From Betaproteobacteria bacterium SG8_41 (GTDB lineage: Bacteria; Pseudomonadota; Gammaproteobacteria; Burkholderiales; SG8-41), in assembly GCA_001303585.1 (NCBI GenBank), contig LJTT01000009.1, forward strand, positions 1-64,000: 64,000 bases of DNA, in the 5' to 3' direction. Both the position numbers and the translations under genes were made by a program. Every line of letters starts with the position of its first letter. Position 1 is the stretch's first letter. Positions 48,174-56,605 of this stretch are shown piece after piece. The notes below the pieces were generated by a model. The model saw only the letters and a program-made list of their open reading frames with translations, was not told where the DNA came from and ran no database searches.

Positions 48174-49292
48174 ATGAACGAAATCGTTTCCAACGACCAA
48201 CTCGGCGCGTTCTGCCGCCACACACATGTCGAGTTGAGCGGGACGGCCGGCGGTCCGCTTGCCGGGCGCACCTTTGCAGTGAAGGACATTTACGCGCGCA
48301 CGGCATCTGCGGTGCAGGCCCTGCTCGACGCCGGCGCAAATCTCGTCGGCAAAACCCTGACCGACGAAATGGCCTGGAGCCTCTCAGGGGAGAACGCGCA
48401 CTACGGAACGCCGGTCAACGTCAACGCGCCCGGCCGCATCCCCGGCGGGTCCTCGAGCGGGTCGGTCTCCGCGGTAGCGGCTGGCGTCGTGGATTTCGCG
48501 ATCGGCAGCGACACGGGAGGGTCGGTCCGCCTGCCCGCAAGCTTTTGCGGCGTGATCGGCCTGCGTCCCACGCATGGCCGCATTCCCATGGATGGCGTGC
48601 GCCCGCTCGCGCCCAGTTTTGACACGTGCGGCTGGTTTGCCCGGGATGCGGCGCTGTTCGAACGGGTCGGCCGCATTCTGCTGCGGGAAGAAGGTAGCGC
48701 GCCAAAGCCGCGCAGAGCGCTGCTGGCGCAGGATGCCCTCGCCCTTGCGGGGGACGCAGTTGCGCATGCGCTCAAACCCGCGATCGCCCGAGTAGAGATG
48801 CTGATCGGCGCGCTCGAGGCGGTGACGGTGGCTGACGAGCCGCTCTCGCAGTGGATGAATTATTTTCGGCTGCTGCAAAGCGCCGAGGCCTGGGCGCAGC
48901 ACGGCGAGTGGGTGAGGCGGGTCAGTCCGCAGCTTGGGCCCGGCGTGAAGGAGCGATTTGCCTGGGCTTCCAGCGTCGATCCGGGTGCGGTGGCGCGGGC
49001 GAAAATGCGGCGCGAGGACATCGCGCGCCGCATGGCAGCGTTGCTGGAGGGTGAGACGGTGCTCGTGCTGCCCAGCGCGCCCGGCATCGCGCCGTTGAGG
49101 AACTCGCCGCCCCAGGTCCTCGACGATCTTCGCGCCCGCGCGCTGGCGATGCTGTCCATCGCGGGACTGGCGCGGCTGCCGCAGGTGAGCCTGCCGCTCG
49201 CCTCGCTCGAAGGCTGCCCCCTGGGCCTGTCGTTGATCGCCGCACGCGGCAATGACACGATGCTCCTTGCGCTCGCGAAGACGCTCACTTGA
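48174..49292 (+). CDS. Amidase-signature hydrolase, AMI1-like, with a shortened loop
   Basis: 372 residues. Catalytic Lys in FAVKDIY, cis-Ser and nucleophile in GGSSSGSVSAVAAG, and IGSDTGGSVRLPASFCG. Resembles AMI1-type indole-acetamide/aryl amidases. Directly after AVKDIY the chain jumps to ARTASAVQALL; relatives have about 25-30 extra residues there (a GYxTGxGNP-type region), so an in-frame deletion is suspected. All triad residues remain. Substrate unknown. Confidence 0.82.
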   Translation: MNEIVSNDQLGAFCRHTHVELSGTAGGPLAGRTFAVKDIYARTASAVQALLDAGANLVGKTLTDEMAWSLSGENAHYGTPVNVNAPGRIPGGSSSGSVSAVAAGVVDFAIGSDTGGSVRLPASFCGVIGLRPTHGRIPMDGVRPLAPSFDTCGWFARDAALFERVGRILLREEGSAPKPRRALLAQDALALAGDAVAHALKPAIARVEMLIGALEAVTVADEPLSQWMNYFRLLQSAEAWAQHGEWVRRVSPQLGPGVKERFAWASSVDPGAVARAKMRREDIARRMAALLEGETVLVLPSAPGIAPLRNSPPQVLDDLRARALAMLSIAGLARLPQVSLPLASLEGCPLGLSLIAARGNDTMLLALAKTLT

Positions 49293-49294
49293 AC

Positions 49295-49424
49295 CGCCAA
49301 GCCGCCAAGCACGCCAAGAGGACTTGATATACAACTTGAACCGCGGAGACGCGGAGAGTAGCAGGCTGCAATTCAAGGTTCACGGTTTGCAGCCGAACGC
49401 GCATCACCCGTCACCCATCGCGCC
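49295..49424. repeat. Composite repeat spacer between amidase and yqiA genes
   Basis: Three repeat families follow one another: octads CCGCCAAG (49295-49319) starting 2 bases after the stop; CGCGGAGA octads (about 49342-49357) preceded by GAAC; heptads ATTCAAG/GTTCACG (49371 on); and ATCACCC/GTCACCC heptads (about 49402-49424). The spacer ends 11 bases before the yqiA start. Confidence 0.75.
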
Positions 49425-49435
49425 TTCTGAGCAAA

Positions 49436-50011
49436 ATGCTGCTCTACATCCACGGGCTCAACAGCTCGCCGGCTTCATTCAAGGCCAACCTGTTAAAGCG
49501 CAAGCTCGATGCGCTGGGGCGGGGGGCGGAATTCCTGGCGCCCGCGCTGCCGGACCGTCCGAAGGCTGCTGCCGCACTGCTTGAACGCGAGTTGGCGAAG
49601 CATCCGGGAGCCGCCCTCGTGGGCAGCTCGCTCGGTGGGTTCTATGCCACCTGGCTCGCGGAGAGGCACGGGCTCAAAGCCGTACTCGTCAATCCCGCCG
49701 TGCGGCCTTACGAGGGACTGCGGCAGTATCTCGGGCCGCAGCAAAATCTTCATACCGGGGAGCGCTACGAGCTGAGGCCGGCGCATCTCGAGGAGCTCCG
49801 GGAAATGGACGCAGCGGCCATCACACATCCCGAACGCTACCTCTTGTTGGTTGAAACCGGCGACGAGGTGCTCGACTATCGGCAGGCCGTAGAGCGCTAT
49901 CGCGGCTGCGTTCAGATGGTCATTGAGGGGGGCGATCATGGCTTCAGCGATTTTGCCGAGTATCTCGGGCCGGTGCTCGAGTTCTGCGGTGTTAGTCCGT
50001 CAAATCAATGA
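49436..50011 (+). CDS. YqiA/YcfP-family alpha/beta hydrolase
   Basis: 191 residues. YIHGLNSSPASFKANLL, nucleophile serine in VGSSLGGFYATWLAERHG, NPAVRPYEGL, TGDEVLDYRQA and the His motif GGDHGFSDFAEY. YqiA is a small esterase/thioesterase; its natural substrate is not settled. In related genomes it lies close to an RNB-type nuclease, as here (3.5 kb apart). Confidence 0.88.
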   Translation: MLLYIHGLNSSPASFKANLLKRKLDALGRGAEFLAPALPDRPKAAAALLERELAKHPGAALVGSSLGGFYATWLAERHGLKAVLVNPAVRPYEGLRQYLGPQQNLHTGERYELRPAHLEELREMDAAAITHPERYLLLVETGDEVLDYRQAVERYRGCVQMVIEGGDHGFSDFAEYLGPVLEFCGVSPSNQ

Positions 50012-50136
50012 CTCGGCCGCTTCGATTGCCCTCCGGGTTGCGATCGTCGTAGTATGCACGGGCTCGAGCCTCGAGTAGAAAAGTGTCCGGGGTCCCCCGC
50101 GCACAAGAGACAGACCTGCAAACTGGAGGAGATCAG

Positions 50137-51195
50137 ATGATTTCGTTTTTCAAGTTGTTGCGTTTTGGCCTCGCGGCGCTATTGGCGGCGTCTTTGGGTA
50201 TATCCACCGCATACGCGCAGAAGTGGAGCATGAAAGCGCCGTTTCCCGAGCCGGCCGAGGAAGTCTACGGTATAGCCGCAGGCGGTAAGTTCTACGTATT
50301 CGGCGGGATTGCGCCCGGCTGGAAACCGAAGGGCATGGTCTACGAATACGATCCGTCGAGCGACAAGTGGACGAAAAAGAAGGGCATGCCGCTCAAATCG
50401 CATCATGTCGCGCTGGCAGAGCTGAACGGCAAGATCTACGTCATGGGCGGTTTCAAGTACCCCGACGAGGGCAAGCCTTCGTGGGTGCCGATCGACAACG
50501 CGTGGGAATACGATCCGGAGAACGATAGCTGGAAAGAGCTGGCGCCGATGCCGACCAGGCGCGGCTCGCCGAACGCAGTGGCGCACGATGGCAAGATCTA
50601 CGTCATTGGCGGCGCGGGCGTGCATCCCGGCTCGAAAGCAACCGATATCCATCCGGCGCGCCCGCACCGCTCGCTTGACACGAATGAGGTCTACGATCCC
50701 GCAACCAACACCTGGGAGGCCCGCAACCCGTTGCCGACCGCGCGTAACCATGCGATAGCCGGCGTGGTCAACGGCAAGATCTACATCATTGGCGGCCGGT
50801 TGGGAGCCGCGTTCATCACCCGCGCGATGAACACCGGAATCGTCGAGGAATACGATCCCGCCAAGGATCAGTGGGGTTCGTTGAAGGCGCCCATGCCGAC
50901 TCCGCGCAGCGCCACGGGCTGGGGCACCTACGATGGCAAGATCTACGTTGCCGGAGGCGAGGAACGCTTCGGCGCAGGAGATTGGCAGAGAACGTTCCGC
51001 AGGGTCGAGGCCTTTGACCCCAAGAAGAACGCCTGGTCGGTACTGCCCCCGATGAAATACCCGCGCCACGGACTGGCGGGCGACATCCTGGACGGAAAGT
51101 TTCATCTGGTGAGCGGTGACGTTGCCTCGGGTGGGGCTCCGGGAACGGAACTCCACACCAACGCGCACGAGGTGCTCGACCTTACCGCGAAGTAG
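50137..51195 (+). CDS. Secreted kelch-repeat protein
   Basis: 352 residues. Sec signal peptide (FGLAALLAASLGISTAYAQ) and then five to six kelch blades with KFYVFGG, KIYVMGG, KIYVIGG, KIYIIGG, KIYVAGG, alternating with YDPxxxxW segments; together they predict a beta-propeller. Probably periplasmic. Role unknown. A strong GGAGGAGATCAG precedes the ATG at 50137. TTGCCC-N18-TAGTAT at about 50028-50057 may be its promoter. Confidence 0.85.
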   Translation: MISFFKLLRFGLAALLAASLGISTAYAQKWSMKAPFPEPAEEVYGIAAGGKFYVFGGIAPGWKPKGMVYEYDPSSDKWTKKKGMPLKSHHVALAELNGKIYVMGGFKYPDEGKPSWVPIDNAWEYDPENDSWKELAPMPTRRGSPNAVAHDGKIYVIGGAGVHPGSKATDIHPARPHRSLDTNEVYDPATNTWEARNPLPTARNHAIAGVVNGKIYIIGGRLGAAFITRAMNTGIVEEYDPAKDQWGSLKAPMPTPRSATGWGTYDGKIYVAGGEERFGAGDWQRTFRRVEAFDPKKNAWSVLPPMKYPRHGLAGDILDGKFHLVSGDVASGGAPGTELHTNAHEVLDLTAK

Positions 51196-51442
51196 TTTGG
51201 GTTAGTAAGCGGCGCGCGCGATCTTTGCGTGGCGTTCCGATTTGCGGGCGCAGTCGATTCGACTGAGCCCGTTTTATTTGCCTGGCTCGATCGTGCCGTA
51301 CGCGTTGCCGTCAGAAAATTTCTAGCCGAAAACACCCCGGGCAACCTACTGTTGCCGTGCTTATGAACGCCGATATGCGCTCGCAGCAGTTACACTGAAC
51401 GGTGACCCGTCAACAGTGGTTTCCCGAGCTTGCTGCGCGCCT
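51196..51442. other. 247-bp convergent spacer, no gene found
   Basis: Between the kelch gene and the FedB-like gene. No ORF with coding features and no heptad array. The only small structure seen is AGTCGATTCGACT (51250-51262), a short palindrome. No clear terminator on either strand. Confidence 0.5.
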
Positions 51443-52900
51443 CTAAGACGGTGTGCCCGGGGTTCCGAATTGAACCAGCGGCTCGGCCATCACCAGCAGG
51501 CTGATGACTGTAAAGACCACCATTAATACGGTGAGCGGCACAGAGGCCATTACGGCTTCGCCGGGCGTGCGGTACTCGCGCAGCGCAAGACGGTGGGCGA
51601 GCCATATCGAGATGATGTGGCCGACCACGATCGAGACGATTGCCAGATGCCAGGTGGCACGAGCGCTAACGATGCCGATATCCGGGTAGAAACGGATGGT
51701 GCCGAAAAGATCCCATCCGCGTCCCAGCGGATCCGAGATGAGCGGAATGATCAGTTGCCCGTGTACGACCAGGTAAGTGAAATAATGCGCCACGTTGTAG
51801 GCAATGGCGATCGGCACCAGCGTCAAGGCGAAAAGGCGCGCGACCGCGCCCGCCGGGCGATCGGGAACGAGACGCGCCGTGGCGAAGCTTGACAGGAGAT
51901 AAGCGCCCAGGAACGAGAGCCACACAAAGAGCAGGCTGGCCGTGCCGAGGAAATAGCCGCGGTCATTGGCAAGCTGTGGCAGCCAGCCGATCGCGGCGCG
52001 GCGGACAAGTATCAATGCCTGCGTTCCCAGCAAGCCGTCGAACAGCACGGTGGCAAGCATGGTAATGACGAATGCCACCATCGCAAAAGACTTCACCGGT
52101 GACGCGATTAGCCCGGAGCCCGGCAGACGCAACACGATGCTGCGCGCATCGGGTCCGGCGCCAACTGCTGCAAACCGCCCAATCGCGGAAAAGTAGAGCG
52201 AGAAGACATCTGCATTACGGCGCCAGGCAGCGCTGCCGAAGCACATCATGCCGAGCAATGTCACCGCTGACCAACCCAGCACCATGCTCGCGAGCCGATA
52301 GGGCATCACTGAGTGCGGATATAGCACCTCGATCCAGACGAACAGCAGGAGCAGGAATACGGCGGGCCATGCGCCAAGCGAGGCGGGGTAGTTAAAGCCA
52401 AGGAAGAGGCCTCGCGCAAACCCCGCGCGCCGCGCTGCGGCGTTGCCCCACTCGTATATGGCGCGCCATGGGTCGAGCGCCGACCAGATATTTCCTGTGC
52501 AGGCAACGAGGAAGGACAAGCCAACCCACCAGACGATCCAGACGAAAACGGGAGCCAGGTTCATCTCCGGATTGCGGGTTCCGAACAGACCCGCAACCAC
52601 GACTGCGCACAGCAGGGCAACAGATAAGACCTGACACACGATACGCAGTGCAGGCAGCACCGGCCCGAGCGATACAACGAGCCCTTCCCCTCGCAGCTTT
52701 CCGGGCTCGGCGCGCATGAACAGCGCGGCGACGACAAACGACAGCGCAACCGCCAGCGCCGCTCCCACCAGGAAATAACCGAGCGGGACGGGCAGGTCGT
52801 AGCGTTCCCCGAAAGCATGCGCCCAAGCGGGCACGGGGAGGCTCAAACACGTTGCGAACCAGAAACGCGCAACGCGGCAGCGCAACCGCCGAGGCGTCAT
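51443..52900 (-). CDS. Multispanning membrane protein, FedB (fenitrothion hydrolase)-like
   Basis: 485 residues with a signal-like N terminus ending near PAWAHAF, then about 11 membrane helices. The start of the mature part, HAFGERYDLPVPLGYFLVGAALAVALSFV, resembles proteins annotated as fenitrothion hydrolase FedB. That name comes from a Burkholderia pesticide study and need not reflect the native role. Its ATG overlaps the end of a small secreted protein gene by 4 bases, so the two likely act together at the membrane. Confidence 0.55.
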   Translation of the reverse strand: MTPRRLRCRVARFWFATCLSLPVPAWAHAFGERYDLPVPLGYFLVGAALAVALSFVVAALFMRAEPGKLRGEGLVVSLGPVLPALRIVCQVLSVALLCAVVVAGLFGTRNPEMNLAPVFVWIVWWVGLSFLVACTGNIWSALDPWRAIYEWGNAAARRAGFARGLFLGFNYPASLGAWPAVFLLLLFVWIEVLYPHSVMPYRLASMVLGWSAVTLLGMMCFGSAAWRRNADVFSLYFSAIGRFAAVGAGPDARSIVLRLPGSGLIASPVKSFAMVAFVITMLATVLFDGLLGTQALILVRRAAIGWLPQLANDRGYFLGTASLLFVWLSFLGAYLLSSFATARLVPDRPAGAVARLFALTLVPIAIAYNVAHYFTYLVVHGQLIIPLISDPLGRGWDLFGTIRFYPDIGIVSARATWHLAIVSIVVGHIISIWLAHRLALREYRTPGEAVMASVPLTVLMVVFTVISLLVMAEPLVQFGTPGTPS

Positions 52901-53307
52901 TTCGGCCGCACTTCAAGTGTTGCGAGCGGTGGAGCGTGATGCCCCTTCTTCGCGGCGTTGCCCGCGGGGTGCCACTCGATGCGGAACCGGCCCGTAGCAC
53001 GGGCCTTGAAGTTGAGTTCTGCGGGGACGCCGGGCGTAACTTTTGCGTCGATCCGGTAGGCGTGAAAATGGATCTCCCCGGCGGCCTCGCTCGTGATGAT
53101 CAGCTGCACGCGATCGTCTTTCTCGACGCGCAGCACGCGGGCCTGAGGCGCAGCCGTGGACTGCGGAACGGACAGCTCAAAGCGCTTCACCGAGGGCTCG
53201 GCCGCCACCGCGGACGCGAGACACGAGGAGAGCGCCGAGGCGAGCAGCACGGACGCAGCGATCCGCGAGCAGAAAGACGTTTCGGCAATGCGACCCGCGT
53301 TTTTCAT
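52897..53307 (-). CDS. Small periplasmic His-rich, cupredoxin-like protein
   Basis: 136 residues. Signal peptide (SVLLASALSSCLASAVAA) and a beta-sandwich-like domain: VEKDDRVQLIITSEAAGEIHFHAYRID, then ATGRFRIEWHPAGNAAKKGHH. The layout looks like cupredoxin-fold proteins, but a full copper site (Cys, Met) is not seen; histidines could bind metal. Overlaps the FedB-like gene, so probably its periplasmic partner. ATG at 53307 chosen. Confidence 0.6.
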   Translation of the reverse strand: MKNAGRIAETSFCSRIAASVLLASALSSCLASAVAAEPSVKRFELSVPQSTAAPQARVLRVEKDDRVQLIITSEAAGEIHFHAYRIDAKVTPGVPAELNFKARATGRFRIEWHPAGNAAKKGHHAPPLATLEVRPK

Positions 53308-53344
53308 CATCGATAGCCTAGCGTGCCTGCGATGGCAGCACAAT

Positions 53345-53378
53345 AAAAAAAGCGCCGTATTTTTACCGCAACCGGCGC
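53345..53378 (-). terminator. Terminator-like hairpin in the leader of the FedB-like operon
   Basis: On the minus strand GCGCCG (53378-53373) pairs with CGGCGC (53357-53352) and T7 follows (53351-53345), ahead of the CDS start at 53307. A larger 8-bp repeat, ATGGCAGC (53387-53380) with GCTGCCAT (53339-53332), encloses it. A TATAT-type -10 lies near 53402. This could be an attenuator, or simply the end of an upstream transcript. Confidence 0.45.
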
Positions 53379-53493
53379 AGCTGCCATGCATGATCGCATA
53401 TAATTATTCCGGCATTCGAGACAGATGGACTTCAGGCCCGCCTTTCAACGCGCATTTCGCCGATCCTGATCGGACACGCGCGCCCCCTGCCAC

Positions 53494-55347
53494 GTGAGCA
53501 AGAACGTCTTTTACGACGAGGAAGGCGACTTCAAGGTCGGCGCCATACTCGCTGACAACGAGACTTCGCTCCAGGTCGAGGCCCCTCACGGCAAGCGCTC
53601 GAAGGTGAAGGCGTCGCACGTGTTGCTTCGTTTCGAGGATGCGCGGCTCGTGGACTTCATGAGCACAGCGCATCAGCTCGCTGAGGATCTCGATGTTGAT
53701 TTCCTCTGGGAATGCTGCGGAGATTCCGAATTCTCATACGAGTCGCTGGCACGGGAGTACTTCGGGCGCCCGCCCAAACCGGTCGAGGCAGCCGCGCTGC
53801 TCATCAAGCTGCACGGCGCGCCGATGTACTTCTACAAGAAGGGCCGGGGGCGTTACCGGGCAGCGCCGAAGGAGGCGTTGAAAGCGGCGCTGGCTTCCGT
53901 GGAGCGCAAGCGCCGTGAAGCGGAGAAGCGCGCCGAATACGTGGCCCAGCTGAAGCGCGCCGAGTTGCCGGTGGAATTTGCCCCGCGCCTGGCAAGCCTG
54001 CTCTACAAGCCCGAGAAGGCGAGTCTCGAATGGAAAGCGCTCGAGGAGGCATGCGAGGCGCTCAAGCTGACGCCGGTCCGCCTCATCGAGCGCTGCGGCG
54101 GCATACCGTCCACGCACGCTTACCATCTCGATCGTTTCCTGTTCGAGTACTTCCCGCATGGAACTGCATTCCCGGAGTTGCCGCCGTTGCCGGAACTGGC
54201 CGACCTGCCGCCGGCGGGCGTGGAGGCGTTCAGCATCGACGACGTCAGCACGACGGAGATCGACGACGCGTTTTCCGTGAGCCCGCTTGCCAACGGCAAT
54301 GTGTCGGTGGGAATTCATATTGCCGCGCCGGCGGTCGGCATTACGCCGGGCTCGCCGACGGACACGATCGCGCGCGAGCGTCTTTCGACCGTGTATTTCC
54401 CGGGCGCAAAACTCACCATGCTGCCCGAGGCGGCCGTGGAGCGATTCTCGCTTACCGAGGATGGCGACCGGCCGGCGCTATCGCTGTATCTGGAAATCGC
54501 GCCGGATGCGTCGGTAATCTCGTTGACGACGCGTGCCGAGCGCATCCCGATCGCGGCCAATCTTCGGCACGCCGAGCTGGAGCGGGTGCTCGACGAGGAC
54601 GCGCTTGCGGCCGGGAACGTGGCGCACCACTACGGGAAGCCGCTGGTGACGCTGTGGCGGCTCGCGAGCGCGCTGGAGCGGGCGCGGCGCGGGGACGAGC
54701 CCGAGCTCGGGATGCGGCCCGAGTACAACTTCTATGTCGAGCATGACCGCGTGCGCATCGTGCGCCGCCAGCGAGGCACGCCGCTCGACCGGATCGTCTC
54801 GGAGCTGATGATCTACGTCAACAGCGCCTGGGGCCGGCAGCTTGCTGCAGCGGATGCGGCCGCAATTTACCGCGTGCAAGGCGCGGGCAAGGTGCGCATG
54901 AGCACCGTGCCGGCGGGTCACGAGGGCCTGGGCGTGGAGAGCTACGCCTGGGCGAGCTCGCCGTTGCGGCGCTACGTGGACCTCGTCAACCAGCGCCAGC
55001 TCCTCGCATTGACGCGGGGCAACGCGCTTCCGTACCGGGCGGGCGATGAGGCGCTGCTTGCGGCGATGCGGGATTTCGAGTCCGCCTATGAAGCGTATGG
55101 CGAATTCCAGCGCAACATGGAACGTTACTGGTCCCTGCGCTGGTTGATGCAGGAAGGCGTCGAAACTGTGTGCGCGACAGTCCTGCGCGAGAGCCTGGTG
55201 CGCTTCGAGGAGTTGCCTCTGGTGGCGCGCGTGCCCTCGCTTCCCGCCCTCGCGCCCGGAGCGCGTGTCGAGCTGGCCGTCGCGGGCATCGACCTCCTCG
55301 ATCTGACGCTGCGGTGCGAATACCGGAGACAGGTCCCGCTGGGTTAG
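53494..55347 (+). CDS. RNB-domain exoribonuclease (RNase II/R family)
   Basis: 617 residues. N-terminal beta domain (MSKNVFYDEEGDFKVGAILAD), a helical linker rich in Glu/Lys/Arg (about residues 130-165), the RNB domain with the metal-binding SIDDVSTTEIDDAF and the ASSPLRRYVDLVNQRQL motif. Degrades RNA 3' to 5'. Shorter than RNase R and without its Lys-rich tail. GTG start at 53494. Common in Betaproteobacteria next to aroE-mtgA. Confidence 0.88.
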   Translation: MSKNVFYDEEGDFKVGAILADNETSLQVEAPHGKRSKVKASHVLLRFEDARLVDFMSTAHQLAEDLDVDFLWECCGDSEFSYESLAREYFGRPPKPVEAAALLIKLHGAPMYFYKKGRGRYRAAPKEALKAALASVERKRREAEKRAEYVAQLKRAELPVEFAPRLASLLYKPEKASLEWKALEEACEALKLTPVRLIERCGGIPSTHAYHLDRFLFEYFPHGTAFPELPPLPELADLPPAGVEAFSIDDVSTTEIDDAFSVSPLANGNVSVGIHIAAPAVGITPGSPTDTIARERLSTVYFPGAKLTMLPEAAVERFSLTEDGDRPALSLYLEIAPDASVISLTTRAERIPIAANLRHAELERVLDEDALAAGNVAHHYGKPLVTLWRLASALERARRGDEPELGMRPEYNFYVEHDRVRIVRRQRGTPLDRIVSELMIYVNSAWGRQLAAADAAAIYRVQGAGKVRMSTVPAGHEGLGVESYAWASSPLRRYVDLVNQRQLLALTRGNALPYRAGDEALLAAMRDFESAYEAYGEFQRNMERYWSLRWLMQEGVETVCATVLRESLVRFEELPLVARVPSLPALAPGARVELAVAGIDLLDLTLRCEYRRQVPLG

Positions 55348-55452
55348 TGCCCGCTCATGGTCCTGCCGGAATCCGCGACTTCACTTTAATTATGTATTAC
55401 AAGTGGCCGCCCAGAATGAGTTTTCTGTTCATTCTGTCCGGCCTTCGGTAGA

Positions 55453-56484
55453 ATGCGCACGATGGGCTTGCTACCTGAGCGGAAGGTCATCGCGCTGCGC
55501 CGGCGGGCGAAGCACTCGCGGCACGCGCCGTGGAGCGGCGCCGCGGCGAAACTTGATGCTCGAGTCACCGAACTCGAGCAGCGCATGACGGCGTTTGATC
55601 GCCGCATTGCGGTCCTGGGGCGGCACGCGCGGATGCAGGTGTCGTTCGTGCTCTCGGTGCTCATCCATATCGTGATCATCTTCGGCATCACATTCACGAT
55701 GCCGGACCTGGCAAAGCTCAAGCACCTGGACCAGCCGCTCGAGGTGACGCTGGTCAACAGCAAGACGCGGGAGCGGCCGGTGAAGGCCGACGCGCTGGCG
55801 CAGGCCAATCTCGATGGCGGCGGCAATACCGATGAGAAGGTCAGCGCGGCGAGCCCGTTGCCCGTGCCAGCCGAGCACAAGCCCATGCCCGAAGTCACGA
55901 TGGCGGAGAAGCGCGTCGAGAAGCTCGAGCGCGAGGCGAAGCGGCTCATGACCCAAGCCAAGAAGGCCCCGGCAGCGGTGCCGCCGCCACAGCCAAAGCC
56001 GCAGCCTCAACCGAAGACGGCCGAGCCGGAGGTGGCGCCAAACGCCGCGGACCTCATGGCGCGCAGCCTCGAGATCGCGCGCCTGGAGGCGCGGATCTCG
56101 AAACGGTGGAACGCTTATCAGCAGCGCCCGCGGCGCCGGTTCGTGGGCGCGCGCACGCAGGAGTTCCGGTTTGCGCGCTACATAGAGGATTGGCGCCTTA
56201 AAATCGAGCGGATCGGCGAGCTGAACTATCCCCAGGCAGCCCGCGAGCAGCGGATCTACGGCAGCCTCGTCGCCACGGTTTCGATCAGGGCCGACGGCTC
56301 GCTCGAGAGCGTCGATATCAACCGGTCCTCGGGCCAACAAATCCTGGATCGGGCCGCTATCCGTATCGTCCACCTCGCCGCGCCCTATGCTCCATTCCCG
56401 CCCGACATCGCCAAGGATACGGATGTCCTGAGCATCACTCGCACCTGGCTGTTCACGCGGGAGGATCAGTTCGTTTCCCAATAA
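55453..56484 (+). CDS. TonB-family protein with N-terminal coiled coil
   Basis: 343 residues. A basic N terminus (residues 1-30), a coiled coil (KLDARVTELEQRMTAFDRRIAVL), one membrane helix (VSFVLSVLIHIVIIFGITFTM), a proline/lysine spacer (PAAVPPPQPKPQPQPKT) and a C-terminal TonB domain (GELNYPQAAREQRIYGSLVATVSI, SSGQQILDRAAIRIV). Typical neighbour of aroE-mtgA in this class. No clear ribosome-binding site before 55453; a later start is possible. Confidence 0.8.
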   Translation: MRTMGLLPERKVIALRRRAKHSRHAPWSGAAAKLDARVTELEQRMTAFDRRIAVLGRHARMQVSFVLSVLIHIVIIFGITFTMPDLAKLKHLDQPLEVTLVNSKTRERPVKADALAQANLDGGGNTDEKVSAASPLPVPAEHKPMPEVTMAEKRVEKLEREAKRLMTQAKKAPAAVPPPQPKPQPQPKTAEPEVAPNAADLMARSLEIARLEARISKRWNAYQQRPRRRFVGARTQEFRFARYIEDWRLKIERIGELNYPQAAREQRIYGSLVATVSIRADGSLESVDINRSSGQQILDRAAIRIVHLAAPYAPFPPDIAKDTDVLSITRTWLFTREDQFVSQ

Positions 56485-56502
56485 CGGCAGCCCCGCCGTC
56501 AG

Positions 56503-56605
56503 GTTCAAAGTTCAACGTTCAAAGTTCCAAATTCTGTCCGCGTAAAGTCGTAGACCACTGTCATCCAAACTTGAAACTTAAACCTTGAACCTTGAACGTT
56601 GAAAA
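56503..56605. repeat. Heptad locus running into the aroE start codon
   Basis: Left arm GTTCAAA, GTTCAAC, GTTCAAA, GTTCCAA (56503-56530). Right arm TTGAAAC, TTAAACC, TTGAACC, TTGAACG, TTGAAAA (56571-56605), whose last base is the A of the aroE ATG. Core of about 40 bases. The right arm fills the place where a ribosome-binding site would be. Confidence 0.87.
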
